Positions 34,047-47,692 of a stretch of 64,000 nucleotides of DNA are shown here, piece by piece. The stretch's first letter is position 1. Each line of letters starts with the position of its first letter. The translations under genes were made by a program, and so were the position numbers. Below the pieces are notes generated by a model. The model was not told where the DNA came from and ran no database searches. It saw nothing but the letters and a program-made list of their open reading frames with translations. The DNA is from Montifringilla adamsi. Lineage: Eukaryota; Chordata; Aves; Passeriformes; Passeridae. Location of the stretch: NCBI GenBank assembly GCA_017590115.1, contig JAGGNK010003335.1, positions 9,974,320-10,038,319 on the forward strand. Reading direction: 5' to 3'.

Positions 34047-35829
34047 GTTTTTGTATAGAAAGATCTAGGCTATTAAAGGGAAGTTTAGTGTATTGACTGA
34101 GCAAAATCATCCCAGGAGCTCTTAGGATGAAGGCTCAGTGTGTGCCAAACTGCTTCTGCTTGGAGCTCTTTCCTGTTCTGTGCATGCTGGTGTCACACCT
34201 CATCAATAAGCACTTCTGGCAATTCTGCAGCTGCTCAGGAAAAAAGGCATGTGGAGAGAGGCAAAGTTATGCTGTGGATTAGAAACTGGGATCAATACTA
34301 GGGTCAGGAGAGGATTTTAGTGGCGAGATTTTTAAACCATTTAGCAATAGTGTGGAAAGGAGCCTAGGGATGAAGTGACAACATCTGCAGAGTGTATAAA
34401 GAAACACTGCAAACTAAATCAGCTTTCCATCAGGCTAGCCAGAGCTACTCCAGACCAGCTGAGCTAAATGAAACAGCCATCTCCAGGCTGGAATATGTTC
34501 ATAGCTGCCTTAGTGTGGAGATGCTGCAGGACCAGGCAGCAATTAGAAATAACTGAAATGGAATTAGGACTTTGTAGGAGGAAAAAAATGTGAGGAGGCA
34601 GGAGAGAGACAGAGAGAGGCAGGAGTTTGAAGGAAATTGTCCTGGATTCACTTAGGGCTTAGTTTTGTTTGTCATAACATCGTGAAATACATCTTGGGGA
34701 TCTCTGTCTGAGAAAACAATTTACTGCAAATCCACTTGCAGGCTGTTGTGGACTTTTCGCCCCTCCATCCGCTGTTCCATATGGCTGTGATTAATAATGG
34801 CCACAAATTATTATACTGATTATCACAGGAGTGGAGTCAGGACCTTTAATGAAAGCGAAGCAGCTTTTAATTGAAACCTGCTAAGATGGGGCAATACAGT
34901 TTATATAGGTATGATCTGTAGCAAATGATTCCATGGACATTTGCAGACATTCCACAGACATTTGAGAATTCATTTTGTAACAGATGCAAAGGCCAAAACT
35001 GTGGATGTAAACTGGAGACCAGTTGGCTCAGAGCATCTGGTACAGTTTTGCTTCATGCTGTAGGCTGAATCTCACCTTTGCCTAACCTGCTCCTGTCTCC
35101 CACCAGCAGCTGTCCACAGGCATATTTGTACAAGTGCAGCCTCTTGCCAGTGCGTGGTGTGGAGTTTTGACATCTGCCTGAAACCCTGGAGCTGGCTGCT
35201 CGGGGTGTCAGGATCCGAGTTAATTTCATGCTTGTGCTCAAGGATGAAATAACCAAATTTCTGCTAAAGCTGTAAAACCAGGGTGTGACAGGCCAGTCTC
35301 CTGCAGATCCTGTTTTCCCCCCTGTGCCTATTTCTGGAGCGTGGTCAATGTGTTGTGGTGCCCTGTGTCTCCCTAGAGATGGCTGGAAGTGCTGGCTGCT
35401 GCAGACAGCCCAGGGCTCCTGCTGGGCCCAGCACTGATGGGCACAGAGCTCTGGGAGCTCCCTGCCCACCCAGCCCCACTCGTGCCTGCTGCTGAAGCAT
35501 CCCCTGCTCCCACCAGCTCAGCAAGGAGGACTCCAGTGAATTCCAGAAATGGAAAACACACCTAACACAGGCTCATTCCCACTCCCTTACCTGCAGTGGA
35601 ATGCAGTCTGTGTACTGTCAGTAGCAAAAAACTATCAAAGACTTAATGTTTGTATAAATAGTGAAAATTTCCTTTGCTGCCTGATGAACTTGTGGAAAGT
35701 CTGACTCCTCTAGACAAGCCTTTCATTTTGCAAGCAATAATAAAGTGAGGTTTGTACTATTTTTTCAGGCACATTAGGAAGCCCCTTGCAGGTCAGAGCC
35801 ATCAGATTTCCACAGTATCTTTAATGTAA
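34046..35829. other. Gene-free stretch, unique sequence
   Basis: No gene or clear repeat. A short segment near 34.76-34.83 kb ('tgattaataatggcc', 'aaattattatactgatta') is AT-rich with homeodomain-like words. The 138-codon minus frame at 35053-35469 has no recognisable content. Confidence 0.35.
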
Positions 35830-35925
35830 TTTTCACAATGCTTCTTGGAAGCGTGTTGCTATTAACTTCTTTTCACAGATGAACTGAGGCAAATGGAGTG
35901 AAGCCTAGACAACTCTTCCTGTCCA
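35830..35925 (-). mobile_element. MIR-like SINE relic
   Basis: 'tattaacttcttttcacagatgaactgaggca' (split here: 'ttttcacagatga' then 'actgaggcaaatggagtg') resembles the reverse complement of the MIR/CORE-SINE wording 'cctcagtttcc...tctgtaaaatg'. It is followed by 'aagcctagacaact'. It is old, short and inactive; the edges are approximate. Confidence 0.45.
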
Positions 35926-38900
35926 GAGGTTTGACATCCCTTTCTCCTATCCCTAAAGAGCTGTTCCAATATTAAATTAGTCCTCTATGTAGGAGTTATA
36001 TTGATGTGCAATCATCATCATATAATGTATAGCCTTCTTTTGTGGAGTAAAAGGGAACAGATAATTTCACACCTAGAAAGATTTCCATTTGGGATTGAGT
36101 TTTGCTTCAGATTTGCATTTGCCAGTGATGGGAATAAGCACCTTGTCCAATACTGACTTTTAGCAATACTCTTGTGCCCTTACTCCATCCCTTGAGATCC
36201 AGAGCCATGTTTGAGTCCTCGTGCACAGGTGAGTGTTGCTTACAATGCTGAGTAGTTTTTGTGATCCAGTTTTGGTTCTTAAACTTGCTGCTGAGTCCAG
36301 CAAGAAGTCTCAAGAGGAGCTGGCTGTATGGGTTGCTATTGAGGAGATCCAGGCCATGCAAAGTGGCTGAAGTTTTCTTGCAGTCACAGTATCAGACAAG
36401 AATTCACCCGCTGTAGAATTGTTTCCAGGTTTCCTTTAAGGAAAAGCAGCAACACTTTTCCTTGATTGTGAATATTAAAGGGCCATTAAAGTAAACATGT
36501 TAAAGGGAACCTGAAAATCTGAATAGAGTGCAGAGATTAACGTAGCAGCATTTATTTGTCAGAAGAAATAACACTAAGAGATAAGACCTTTTATTTAATA
36601 CAAAGCAAGGTTGGTAGGTGCATCTAAACATTAAATCTATTGCTTGATTGATGACAAATGTGCTGTTCACTGCACATCTTGCAGACTTGCTGCTGTGGGT
36701 ATCAGCAGTTTTGTCCTTCTACTGTCAAAATAGAACTTCCTCCAAACAACTGAGAATAAATGTGTATTATTGAATGGCTTTGTTCTTGCAGAGAGTCATT
36801 GCCTAAGAATTTATCTTTAGACCACTGATTATAGCCCTATAAGATGTACAAGGTTTTGGCTCAACAAGCACTTCATTTGTTCTGGTGCAGATAAAAATAA
36901 ATTGAGTTGAGAAAAATGGTTGTAGGTATGACCCAATTATTTTAATCAATTAGAGATGTGGAGTGGGAAGGGCAGGCAGTGCTTCTGGAGCATTGTGGAT
37001 ACAGGTCTGGTATGTTTGAAAGCCAGCCTATTTTTTCCACCACATCAGTTGGTTTATTAAAAGGTGTTACTGCACCCCAGCAGTTCTACCTCCCTCATCC
37101 TTAGGCTGTAATAACAGCATACACTTTCAACATTTATATTACTAAAGAGCATTCAGCATGCAGAGAGCAGAAAATAAGATATCACTGAATAAATTGAATC
37201 TACTATCAGAAATAAGGCTGGGCTATTGATGGATTTTTAAGTATGTTCTATTTATTAAATGTCCCTATTTTTTAAATTTGTGTGAGAGACAACAGATTTT
37301 CCCATCTGCTATAACTGTCACAGAACACAGTGACAGGAACACAGGGAGCAGTTCAGTGAATTTTGGTGTTTTGCTTCTCGTAATGGCATCTACCTGACAC
37401 AATTGCTCTTGGCCCATTTATGTTTAGGAGAGTTTATTGCCATCAGCTGTTTCAAATGCAAGACAAAATGGTATCTGCCTCTATGAATAAAAGAATTTTC
37501 TGCTCCACACTGCAGAAGTGACACTTATATTAGCTGTGTTAATATATGTTGATGGGATTAAAACGTGTCTTTATGAATAAAGTTTCTCTGCTTAGGCAAC
37601 GAAATGCTGTCTGTGTAAGTGACAACATCACCAAGTGCAGAAGGCAAGGGAGTGGGTTTGCTTGGTGTTTGGTTTAGCAGGAAGAATGCACTGATTTGAG
37701 CTCTTTCCATAAGGCACAAGATTCATTGTTTTAGTTTCCAGCTCAGTAGCAATTTCTACAGCAGCACATGTGTAAAATGCATATACTTGGCTTATTATTT
37801 GGCTATCTAACAATATTTTCTGTATATAAAGGCAAAAAAGAAGTGCCTTCCTTGATAGTCAAAAATCTTTTCCTTTTTCCTGAATTCATGTTAAATAAAG
37901 CAATTTTCTGGCATGTACTAAGTCATGGGGATTACTATGTCAAGGTGCAGATTTTTTTATTGAGCAAATCAGCTAGGGAAATATTTAGATATCAAATGCA
38001 ATAACAATTTGTTATAATCAAGGCTGTCTGGGGCCTTAGTGCTGAGGTCTGTGTTGTGAATAAATCAGAGGAGGAGCAAAATTGTATCATTTTATTCTTT
38101 GTGATATTTCCTATGTGTTGTGAGTAATATAATGCAAAAGGGAGGTCATACTGCCTGCCTGGCTGTGACTTATGCAAAGAGATTAAACATGGTGATCGTG
38201 TCAGGAATGCAATGCCATCACAACAGTGACTTTTGCCATATGCTCTAATTTCCTACCCAATGCTACCCTTCACCTGCAGCAGTCAGTGCACCTGTGAACA
38301 TCTGTCTGTTGTACCTGTACAGCAGAACTGTGAAAACAGGCTTTGCGTTGAGATTTCACACTTGTGTTTTGACCACTGCAAGTGTATTCAAACAAGCTTA
38401 CCTTTTAAAACAAACAAACAAAAAACAAACCCTGAAGATTTTGAATAAGAGCTGAAAAAAATCAACCACCAAAGTCACAAGTATTGTTTGGATCAGCTTG
38501 GATAAGAATTTCAATAGGAGCTAAGTGCTTATGGTACTTTTCAAATGTGTAAAGGCTTAGTCAGCAACATGGTAAAAAGTAAGCTCTGATTTTTTTTTTT
38601 CCACTCCATCTCAAAAATACCTTTATTAAGCAGCATGGAAAAGATTTTTTTTTTTTTTTTTTTGCAAACATAAGTGACTCTGCTTTGTTTCTTAAGTATT
38701 TTTCAATAATATTGCTGTGCCAGGTGAGCTTGGATCTGCTGCTTTAGCACCTTTCCTTGAGTAATTTATCGCCTCTGTCCCCATCCAGGTTATGACAATC
38801 CTGACTCAGTTTGTCACTATTTCTCTCACACGAAGCAAATGTCCCCCTGTGGCTGTCTCAGCTTGATTAGACAAAGCCCAAGTCGTTTAAGGCCTCTGCA

Positions 38901-41900
38901 GGTTTGTGGGAGCAGATTCAAATGATGAGATGTTTGAGGCTGTTATACCACCCTGATCCATCTGCCCCATTCCCCTGCAGATGCTGCTGCTGCCCCAGTG
39001 ATGAAGGAGCACCTCGTGACTCCAGAGCTGCTGCACTTCTCAGGCTGGGGCACTAAAATAAAACAGAAGAGCCAGTTTTAACCTCACCCATCACAGTGGG
39101 ACAATGGCAACGCTGACTGCAGGGTTGCGAGCTGGTATTTTACAAAACTTCCAAATTCAATTGCAAACCAAAATCTCCAGGATTATTTTAAAAACCCCAA
39201 ATAAACCACAAAAATTTTTTGTTCAGCTTCATGACACATCACTCCCTGCTCTCTTTGTAAAAGCAGTGCATAAATATCTGTTATTTTGTGAGTTCCCTTT
39301 CCCTGCTGTTCCAGACAGACTCTGAGTACTGATGCTCTGTTTATTCAGGACAACAAAATATGTTCTCTAGTGAATAACAAATTGACTTCTTTCCTTGTTC
39401 TTTTAGAGCACTATGAATTTTGTTTGAAAGGGGAACAGTTTTCTCTTCAGTGTTCCTGCTGCAGCAATTTGCTGTCACTTCGTGGGACTGAAGGGTAGTG
39501 AAAATGTCTTTTTAACAGACAGTACAATAATTAACACCACCAAAAGAAAATTAACTAGCACAGCAAGGCAGCACAAAGTGAGCTGATGGGGGGAATTTTT
39601 TGAAGTCGTCTAAAGAGCTGTAGTGCATCCATCCTCCTGTCAGAAGTGACACAAGAACAGCCTTTAACAAATGTTATCAGTCAGCTGTTACCCTTCAAAA
39701 AAACCTCAACTAAGTGCTTATCAAAGCACTTAAATTTTATGCAGCTCCCCAGATGCTTTGCAGGATTTCTGGGAGAATGAGCTGTGAATAAAGATGTCTA
39801 CAGTGTCCACCTTTCTTAACAGGAGAACTACCTCCTAATTATCTGTCCTGGAAAGCAAAAATTCCCCAAACCCAGTGAGATTTTGAGGCCCCAGGCTCTG
39901 TGTAAGCCTGGTGTGGTGCTGCCAGCAGAGCAGGGACTGCCAGGCAGCTCTGTCACCCCTTCTGGTTATTGACATGCCTCCACAGCCTGGGCCAGCTGCT
40001 TCCAAGCAGTGGCAGGAACCTTGCTTTTTAATTAATACCTTTGGTTACTAAACCTTCTCAAACTTCCTACAGATGGATCAGCCAGGGGCAGCTTAAGTGT
40101 TCTTTAAAGCTCCTATTTTTGTTTCATAACTGGAATTCCCTGGAATGAAGGGAATACTACAGGATTGCTTTTATTGCTTAATAAGGCTTCTCCTTTTAGC
40201 TCCAAACTCTCCCAAATTTGCCCCAGAGATGCACTAACCTGCCTGCCAACTTGCTTTGTAGCAAAAGTGCTGCCTGTGCCAGATGTTCAGAGCTCCTGAG
40301 TCAGAGTTCCAGAGACAGTAAGATTGCTTTAAACACATATTAATAACACTTAATTTTGGACTTTTGAGCTCTAAAGTTCAATAGAGCCATGTCTTTTTGA
40401 CACCCCTCCCCAGTTTTAGGACTCAAAAATGCAGTTTTGTTTTTATGAGCAGATGCTGATACTGCATTTGAGGTTCTGCATGAACTTTTAAGATGAAGCA
40501 CTGAAGGGAAAGCTCAGCTGTCATGAAGGTGGTGATGGGATTTAGATTTGGAATGTACAGAAAGCCAAATTGTAACAGGGCAAGAGAGATCAGTGTCCAG
40601 GGTTTGGTAAATTTAAAGCCTGTAATAAGCACAATGTGGGGAAATGGGCTTAAGAGTCAGACATTTGCAACACTTGTGCCTGACATTAAGGATTACACAG
40701 ACACAAGTAGGACATGTATCAGCTCTCCAACTGTCAGCCTAGTCCCACTGAATATCTGAGTCCTTAGGCTTCTCTTTGCTCAGATAGAAAAGCTGGACAG
40801 TTGCTGAAATTTCCACTAATCCTGCCAAGATGCTTTCTGATCTATAGATGAACATTTAATTTGTTTAAAACAGAAAAAAACCCAAAAAACCCTAAACCAA
40901 ATTTGTGATTGCAGTCCTGCTTCTTCCCAGAGAATTGCAAGCTAAATAGAAACTATTATGAAAAGATGCAAGGACACATGTGAGGAAAGCATCACCTGTA
41001 AGGTAAAGCAGCACAGCCTCTCCTGCTCCCCATAACATTCTGCCATGAAAGGCTTCACAAACAAACCCTACAATCCCTGGAAAAGTCTCCCTGCTTCCCA
41101 ATCAGGTTATGCTGTTGGAGGTTGCCAGTGTTCCCTCAAGGAGGATGGTGATGGCCTTCAGGGAGCCTTGCATCCTTTGGAACAGGTCCTGGAAAGTGCT
41201 ACAGTGAAGGATGGCTTTTGCTCCTGTTCCCCAGCATCATATTTTTCCCAGCAGGAGGAATGTTCAGTCATTTATAGAAAGCCAGGCTTCTCTCTTGGCT
41301 GCTGCCTTTCAAAGGGCTGAGTGAGAGTATCCAAAAAGGGGGAGAGATATTCTGAGCAGGCTCCCTCCACATCACACCTGCCTGAGCGCTGCTTGTGCTG
41401 CTGTTACCACAAATGTGCATTGTTTCCAGCCTGTGGTCTGTTCTGTTCTCAGCACCTCAGTGATGCATATAAATTTAGCTCCTGTGTTGTGTCTGAAGTC
41501 ACAAGAACAAAACCTCACCATCAATTATGGTTTAATTCTGGGGAGGTTTAGGATTTCTGCCTTTAGGTGTGTTAGCACCAGTTTCCTCAGGCTGGAAGCA
41601 TTGATGAACCAGACCATGATGGATGTAGCCTGGGAGAATTTGTTCCAGGTTAGCAAAAAAGGGGAGTGAGTGCTACATAGGTGAGTTATTCTGACATGTG
41701 TTGTTTACACTGATTTGGGTAGGCACAGATGGAAAAGGCTCTGGCTGGGCCTGCCAGGTTCATTCCAGTCCAAAGGAGGAGGAAGAGAGGAGCTGGGTCA
41801 TTCCTAACAGGAGATGCTGTGCAGACACAGTTTGCTTGTCCAAGCAGGGCAGTAAAACAAGTGAAGGGACCAAGGTGTGCTGGGTGTGATTTGAAGCCAG

Positions 41901-43480
41901 CAGAGGAAATGGGGACAACTTGCTTACCATTCCCCGTGTGAGTGTGGGAGATCAGGGCAGAGATTTTACTCCCCACTTCCAGCCCCCACTGCAGAATAAG
42001 CTGCCCCAAAATATGGGACTTATTGAGAGAACACCTTTCCCATGGCAAGGGAGCAGTGAGGACAGGCAAGCAGTGGCTCAGGCATTGTCCTGCCCTGAAG
42101 CCAGGCCCAAACCTGTAGTGGGTTTCCTGCTCCTGGCAAAAAGCACATTTTCTCAACAATTCTTATACATTTTCAGCCTTTCCTTGTGTATCTGCACAGG
42201 GCAGTATTTAATGGCATGATCCCCCACTGCATCTGTTTTAGACAAAGAGAGGATACCCTGCACTGAACAGAATAAATCTGTAGATTTGTGAATGTGGCAC
42301 ACAAAGAAGAAATTCTCAATATTAGGTGTTTCTGCAGCCATGCTGGGAGAACAAGGCAAGATGCTTAGACCATAAGGGGTACACAGATTAATTTACTGGT
42401 TTGTAAATCACTCTCATACTGCAGAGAAGCAGTTCTGAAATATGTTTTTTATATGAAGAAATTTCTTCCGTGTAATGAAAAGATCCCCAAAGGACCAGGA
42501 CATGAGGTGGAGAGTAACAGGGCCAGACTCATGTCCTGTTTAGACCCAGATGGAGGAGCAGGGAAGGTGCACAGAGGCTGTTGGTCCCTGGAACAGGCAG
42601 CTGCTGCAGCAGCTCAGGCACAGTGATGTCTGTGGGCCAGGGGTCTGCCTGGCTCTGCCTTATCAACCACTCTCCTCATGTGCATCCCAGCTCAATGAAC
42701 TGGCTCTCAAAGACAGTGATGTGGGCTGGGAGTGGAGTGTGTGAGCAAATGTGCACTTGGGCAGCTGAGTCAATCTCTGAGTCAATCCCTGTTCTGTTTC
42801 CCAGCCTCCTCAACTGCTTCCCCTGTGGTCTGAGTGCCTCGTCCTGCACACTGCTCCTAATATTTTGCTTCATCTGTGGGTATCAAGAGACAAGTTCTGT
42901 GCAGCTCCCTTTTCTGAAGACTATTTCCCATTAATCCTAGCTGTTGATTAAGCAGCCTCAGCTCCTTGAGGTTTCCTGCTCAGCTGTGTTTGCCAGGCTG
43001 TGTGACAGGCAGCCAGCTGCCAGATGAGCCCTGTGTGTGTGTAAGAGCTCAGCTGTGGGAGCTGCTGTGTAAGCATCACACCCATGTGCCACCAAAGCAG
43101 TTTTGGGACACAAGTGGAGCTGCTGCGTAGCAGAGATAGTTGGGCAGGTACTGAGGTGATTCAGCACTGTCACTTCTGTGAGCTCTGTGCTTGGCACTGG
43201 TGACAGAGCTGGAGTTTTAATGCTCATGGTTAAAAAATGGGAAGGGGATATTGAATGTTTCACGCAAATGATGTGAATTGCCCAGGAGAGCTGGCAGCAA
43301 AATACTTGAAATGGAGAAGGAAACAGAGCTGACTGAGAGAGCCTAGCAAAAGTTGGGTATAATGCTGCCCTTCATTTGTGTCTAGAGGTGTCTCCTGCTA
43401 GAGAATAAGCTCAGAGCCCTAACTGGAGATCATAGTAACAGACAATATGGTAATATCCAAGTGGAAGTATCAGAATGGGA
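35926..43480. other. Gene-free stretch with poly(T) tracts
   Basis: About 7.5 kb of unique sequence with T runs at 38590-38600 and 38645-38663 and an A/C-rich patch at about 40868-40900. The frames at 41686-42159 minus (157 codons) and 41920-42219 plus overlap on opposite strands and show no domain. No RNA gene was seen. Confidence 0.4.
38590..38663 (+). repeat. Two poly(T) runs
   Basis: T11 at 38590-38600 and T19 at 38645-38663 flank about 44 bases of unique sequence. Confidence 0.85.
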
Positions 43481-43653
43481 ATAAATCACCGAGAACAGAT
43501 GACTGAGCTCTTAATGTCCTTCTCTGATTTAGATTGATTCTAACTGCAAACATAAGTCAGTTGATTGTATTCAGTCTTATTTGTGATCAATTCTGATTAC
43601 CAAATTATGACAAATATGAATGAGGTTGTAACTAGCCCAGCAATAAGCTCCAT

Positions 43654-43666
43654 GTTGCTAGGTAAC
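43654..43666. promoter_or_regulatory. RFX X-box motif
   Basis: 'gttgctaggtaac' is one base from the textbook X-box GTTGCTAGGCAAC, with both inverted half-sites kept. It sits at the end of a roughly 200-base AT-rich block without repeats (43480-43700), which gives it an enhancer-like setting. Function is inferred. Confidence 0.5.
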
Positions 43667-44313
43667 AGGACAACATTATTTCAAACAGCCCCATCCAGGC
43701 AAAGCAACTGAGCTATTGTTGCTTTCTGTTCTTGCTCCCTGTTCTTTAGATTTGCTGTTAAGAGCCTTTTAAAAGTCTTCTCCTTAGTATTTGGTTTCCT
43801 GGGAGGAAGAGTAAAGGTTTTGTTGAATTTCAAGCAGGCACCTTCTGCATTCTGTGCCACTTGAGAAAGGTTTTTGTCTCAGTGCTGTGAAGTGATGCAC
43901 TCCTGGATGCTGAAATTGCTGCAGAGCAGCTCTGGTGCCATCCAGTTCTCTGCTCACACGCTGTAGCTCTGCTCTGCCCTCACTGCTGCCCTGGTGCTGC
44001 TGGAATGAAAGTGGTGGGGCTTTGTCTGACCCAGTTTGGGTGGTTTCATGTGGGTCCCAAGGGCTGCTGCATATCCTGGACAGCACCACCCTAGTACTGG
44101 GGAAGCTGGCCAAGATCAGGTGCAACTCAAAAACTGCTGCCAATTCTGTAAAGCTTTGGCAGAAACCAGCTTGGCAAGAGGCTCCTGCTCGGTGCCGAGC
44201 CACAACTTGTATGTGATGGGCAAAATAAAAGTGATGGTGGCCAGAGCAAGTAGATTGGCAGAGCAAATGACTTTAGCACTGGGTTTGCCAGCCTGGCAGT
44301 GGGCAACCCAACT

Positions 44314-44328
44314 AAAAAAAAAAAAAAA
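44314..44328 (+). repeat. Poly(A) run
   Basis: A run of fifteen A follows 'caacccaact'. It shapes the Lys/Phe stretches of the frames crossing it. Confidence 0.8.
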
Positions 44329-45258
44329 CTCCAGGCTTGCTTGAATTGGTGTCCTGGAGGTGACAAAGCCAACAGGCAAATCCCACACAGCCTGTTCCCT
44401 TCTGAGCTCTGGAGAAGGCACTTGAATCAACCTGAAAATAACCTGAACAGTGCACTGAAGCATCTTTACTTTAGAGATATGTCAGGAACACTTTCAATCT
44501 TTTATCTTCTCTGGAACAGCAGGAGAAATGCCACTGAAATGAGGCCTCTAATTTCTCCTCTGTAATTATACCTGTCACCACTTCCGATGGAGCTGATATA
44601 AATAGCCTGTTCTGCCTTCTGTTTGCATTGTGTTTTTTAATACAAAACAAAAAGGAGTGATGCAAACTGACTGCCCCTATTCCTAATGGTAAGACTGGCC
44701 CAAGATGTATAAAATAAATGAAGCATTCAAACACTGCTGATTTGCTCTGTATTTCTAAGTTTGACACTCTGTGCAGCACATTGCTTACTGTTGTAAGCAA
44801 TCTTGTTTGCTTAGAGTAGTTGTCTGTAGGATTTCTGTCACATGATAAGGTCAGATGATGAAACCAAAAGGCAAAACATGTATTTTAATGTATGGATTTG
44901 CATGGTTTGTGTCTACTGCTAAAGGCACATTTGTCTGGAAACAAAAGGCAGGCCTGTGCCAGTGTGAGATGCAAATCTCCCTGCTTTAGTCAGTGTTCCT
45001 CTGAAATCCTCCTGTAAGCCAAGGGGAATTCACAGCCCTTCCCTAGAGTTGTAGGAGTTGATGCATTCTAGCAGAGAATAGAAATTCAGTATATTTTAAC
45101 TTGTTCCCGTTTAAATATGTTGGGCCAAATGTGCCAGCAGTGTAAATTAACCCAGCTTAGCTGATGTCAGTGGAGCAGCACCATTTTGTGTCAGGGAAAG
45201 ATCTTAAAAGTTGATCCAGTCACCAACCACTCAAGACTTAGCCTGGGATGGGGGAGCC

Positions 45259-45304
45259 CAATTGCTTTTATGTGATCATTATTGTCAATTGCTTTTATGT
45301 GATC
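45259..45304 (+). repeat. 19-bp direct repeat, period 27
   Basis: 'caattgcttttatgtgatc' occurs at 45259-45277 and again, identical, at 45286-45304, separated by 'attattgt'. It is a local duplication. Confidence 0.95.
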
Positions 45305-47553
45305 TTACCAGCTGCCAGCAGCTTTGCCAGGACCTCTAACATGACGAAATTAAGAATCACTCCACAGTGGGATCCATAACCCAACTCCAGCTTTACCAGT
45401 TTCACAAACACAACATGTAGTTCTGACTTTGCCTTTAATAAACTAGACAAATAAAGACTTTAAAATACCTCATGTAATTTCAATATTCTCTCTCTTCCCA
45501 AGAGAGAACAAATATGGTGAAAAAATTAATTATGGAGTGTGTTCATGTACTGCAATATTAAGTTATCACAACCAGAAATTTCTAGGAAGAAGAAACAAAT
45601 GAGAAGGGGGCAAAGGTTTGTTTATTCTAATAACAGAAGTTTAATAGCTCCCAAAATCAAGGTTTTTTGAAATTTCCCAGCTGATAAAGAGAACTTCACC
45701 TTCCACAGATTCCTGCCTAAGGAGGGGAAAAAGTCAGCACAATGAAATCTGTGCAGAATGTGGCCTATGACTTAGACCACGGATTTTACTGGGGTTGAAT
45801 CTATATGAATAAATACAGGGCTTTTTTTTTTCTCTTCAGAGCTCCCCAAATTATCTTTAAAACCTGTGATCATCATTAAACAGTCAAGCAGCAGAGACAT
45901 TACACAATGCAACGTGAGGAAGTTCAAAATCCCCCATCTCTTCACAACACCCGCCTCTATTCTGGAGTGAGTGGTGCTGTCTCACCCAGATGTTTTCTGC
46001 TCTGGGAGGCAAAGACGTCATTCTTCCATTTGTGGCTGAGCTGAAGATTGCCAGGATTCAGCTAAGAGCTGTGGTTAAGGAAATGTTCCCTGAAGTGTTC
46101 TGGAGTATTCAGAGCCCCAGCAGTGACTCCTGTGGGTGCTCACAAATAGGAGCTCTCCCCTCTCTGGATAAATCCCTTATGCACTGAGGTCACCACAAAC
46201 CTCTCAGCACTGCTCCCCGATTTGGGTATTCCCAGAAAAAGCAGCACGAGGGTTCAAAACTTGATTTGTCAGCTCAGCTCAGTAGCCATGGACTCATTGC
46301 AGCGTTTGTTACAGCAGGAGACAAAGCAACCCTTGTGCCAAATTCTTAGTGAGCCATAAAAGTAAAACTCCTCCAAACAAAATTGCATTTACAAGGTGGT
46401 GAATCAGGAATGCTGCTGGACCAGGTGTCAGGGACAAAGGTAAGAGAGGATGATTTTTGTGTGCTTTGTGCTGAGGCAGTTGAGTGTTGTCACTCTGGAG
46501 TAATTGGACAGCCCCAGTGACCCTTCTGCAGTTCTGTCTGGCCAAACCAGTGCATCCCAGGAGCAAATCCTTCTGCTGGTGATGCAATCTGAGGTGATAA
46601 ACCTGTGCTAATAAGCTTGAACTCGATTTAAATTTGGAGAGGCTGCTCTAGGAATCCTGCTGGATTTATGGAAGTGTGTGTATGTAGCTGAACCCTGTGG
46701 CCAGAAAATTCCTTGGTGCTGTGAAGTGTTAAAATGCCTATTATTTCACAGAGAGATTATCACATACACTAAGATGTTGCATAACAATTCATGTGTCAAA
46801 GCTGTTGTGGTTCAGAGATTCCTTATAACTTTTTTCATTCCTGCAAGACCCTTTAGGTATGTCTCTAACAGCCCCTGGCTTCTCTACATCTCAACACTTC
46901 TTTTTCTGAGGTTCTCCCTCAAGATTTTTTCTTCTGTTTGAAAACAGGGAACTCGTTTGGGAGTGGGACTAATTTCTTTCTTCTACAGCTTATTTCCCCC
47001 AGTACATGCCCGGGCAGCTCAGGGAATCAATCCATCTCTCTTTCTTCAGTGCTCTAAGCTTCAGGGGTTTCTTCCAGGGCTCTGGCTTTCTCCAGCACAG
47101 GATTGACACTGACACATCTCAGCTCTGAATTCTTATTAAAATAAAGGCATCTGCACAAACAAGACTTGTTCATTCTGACACCTCGTTTTGGCAAATGCCC
47201 TCACCATCTTTTCCTACTTGCTCTCAGCACTGGGCTTGCCCCTTCAGCCTGTCCTCGCTCCTAGGATATTATTTAAATCTCATTTTTTTGAGGCCTTGGT
47301 GAGCCTGTACCGCCCAATCAGAGATGCAGGGATCAGAAAGCTGCCTCTTCACCTCAGCAGTGAGCCATACCCTCCTTCACCCACCCTTGGTATTTCCCTC
47401 CCACTCCTCAGGATGGAATTCCTTCAGCACTTGGCGATGAGCTCAGCAGGGCCCCAGCCACCAGGGAGGCAGGAAATCCGAGATATTTAAATGCCACCGG
47501 CTGTGAGGGAGGAATCGCCTATTGATGCATCACCCCCTTCTCTGTGGGACCCT

Positions 47554-47692
47554 CCTTCCTTCCTTCCTTCCTTGGAGAGCAGGTGCCCTTCCAACACTGC
47601 TTCCCTGTTTGGCTCTGCCTCCAAAGCTTTCTGCTTTTTTCTTATGGAGAGCAAAATAACCCCGTTCATGGATTTTTTTTTTTTTTTTTTTT
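47554..47692 (+). repeat. (CCTT)n and T20 simple repeats
   Basis: About five CCTT units occupy 47554-47573. A run of twenty T follows at 47673-47692, and an A-rich patch ('aaaaaaacaacaaa') lies at about 47761. Confidence 0.85.

Noticed and set aside
33856..34110. Lys-rich and Phe-rich frames around the gap
   Set aside because: They are translations of poly(T) or poly(A) with N codons, not genes.
34850..34930. LTR-like segment with 'tttatatag' and A/T-rich words
   Set aside because: No edges, no CpG-rich end and no ordered signals like those at 770-1230.
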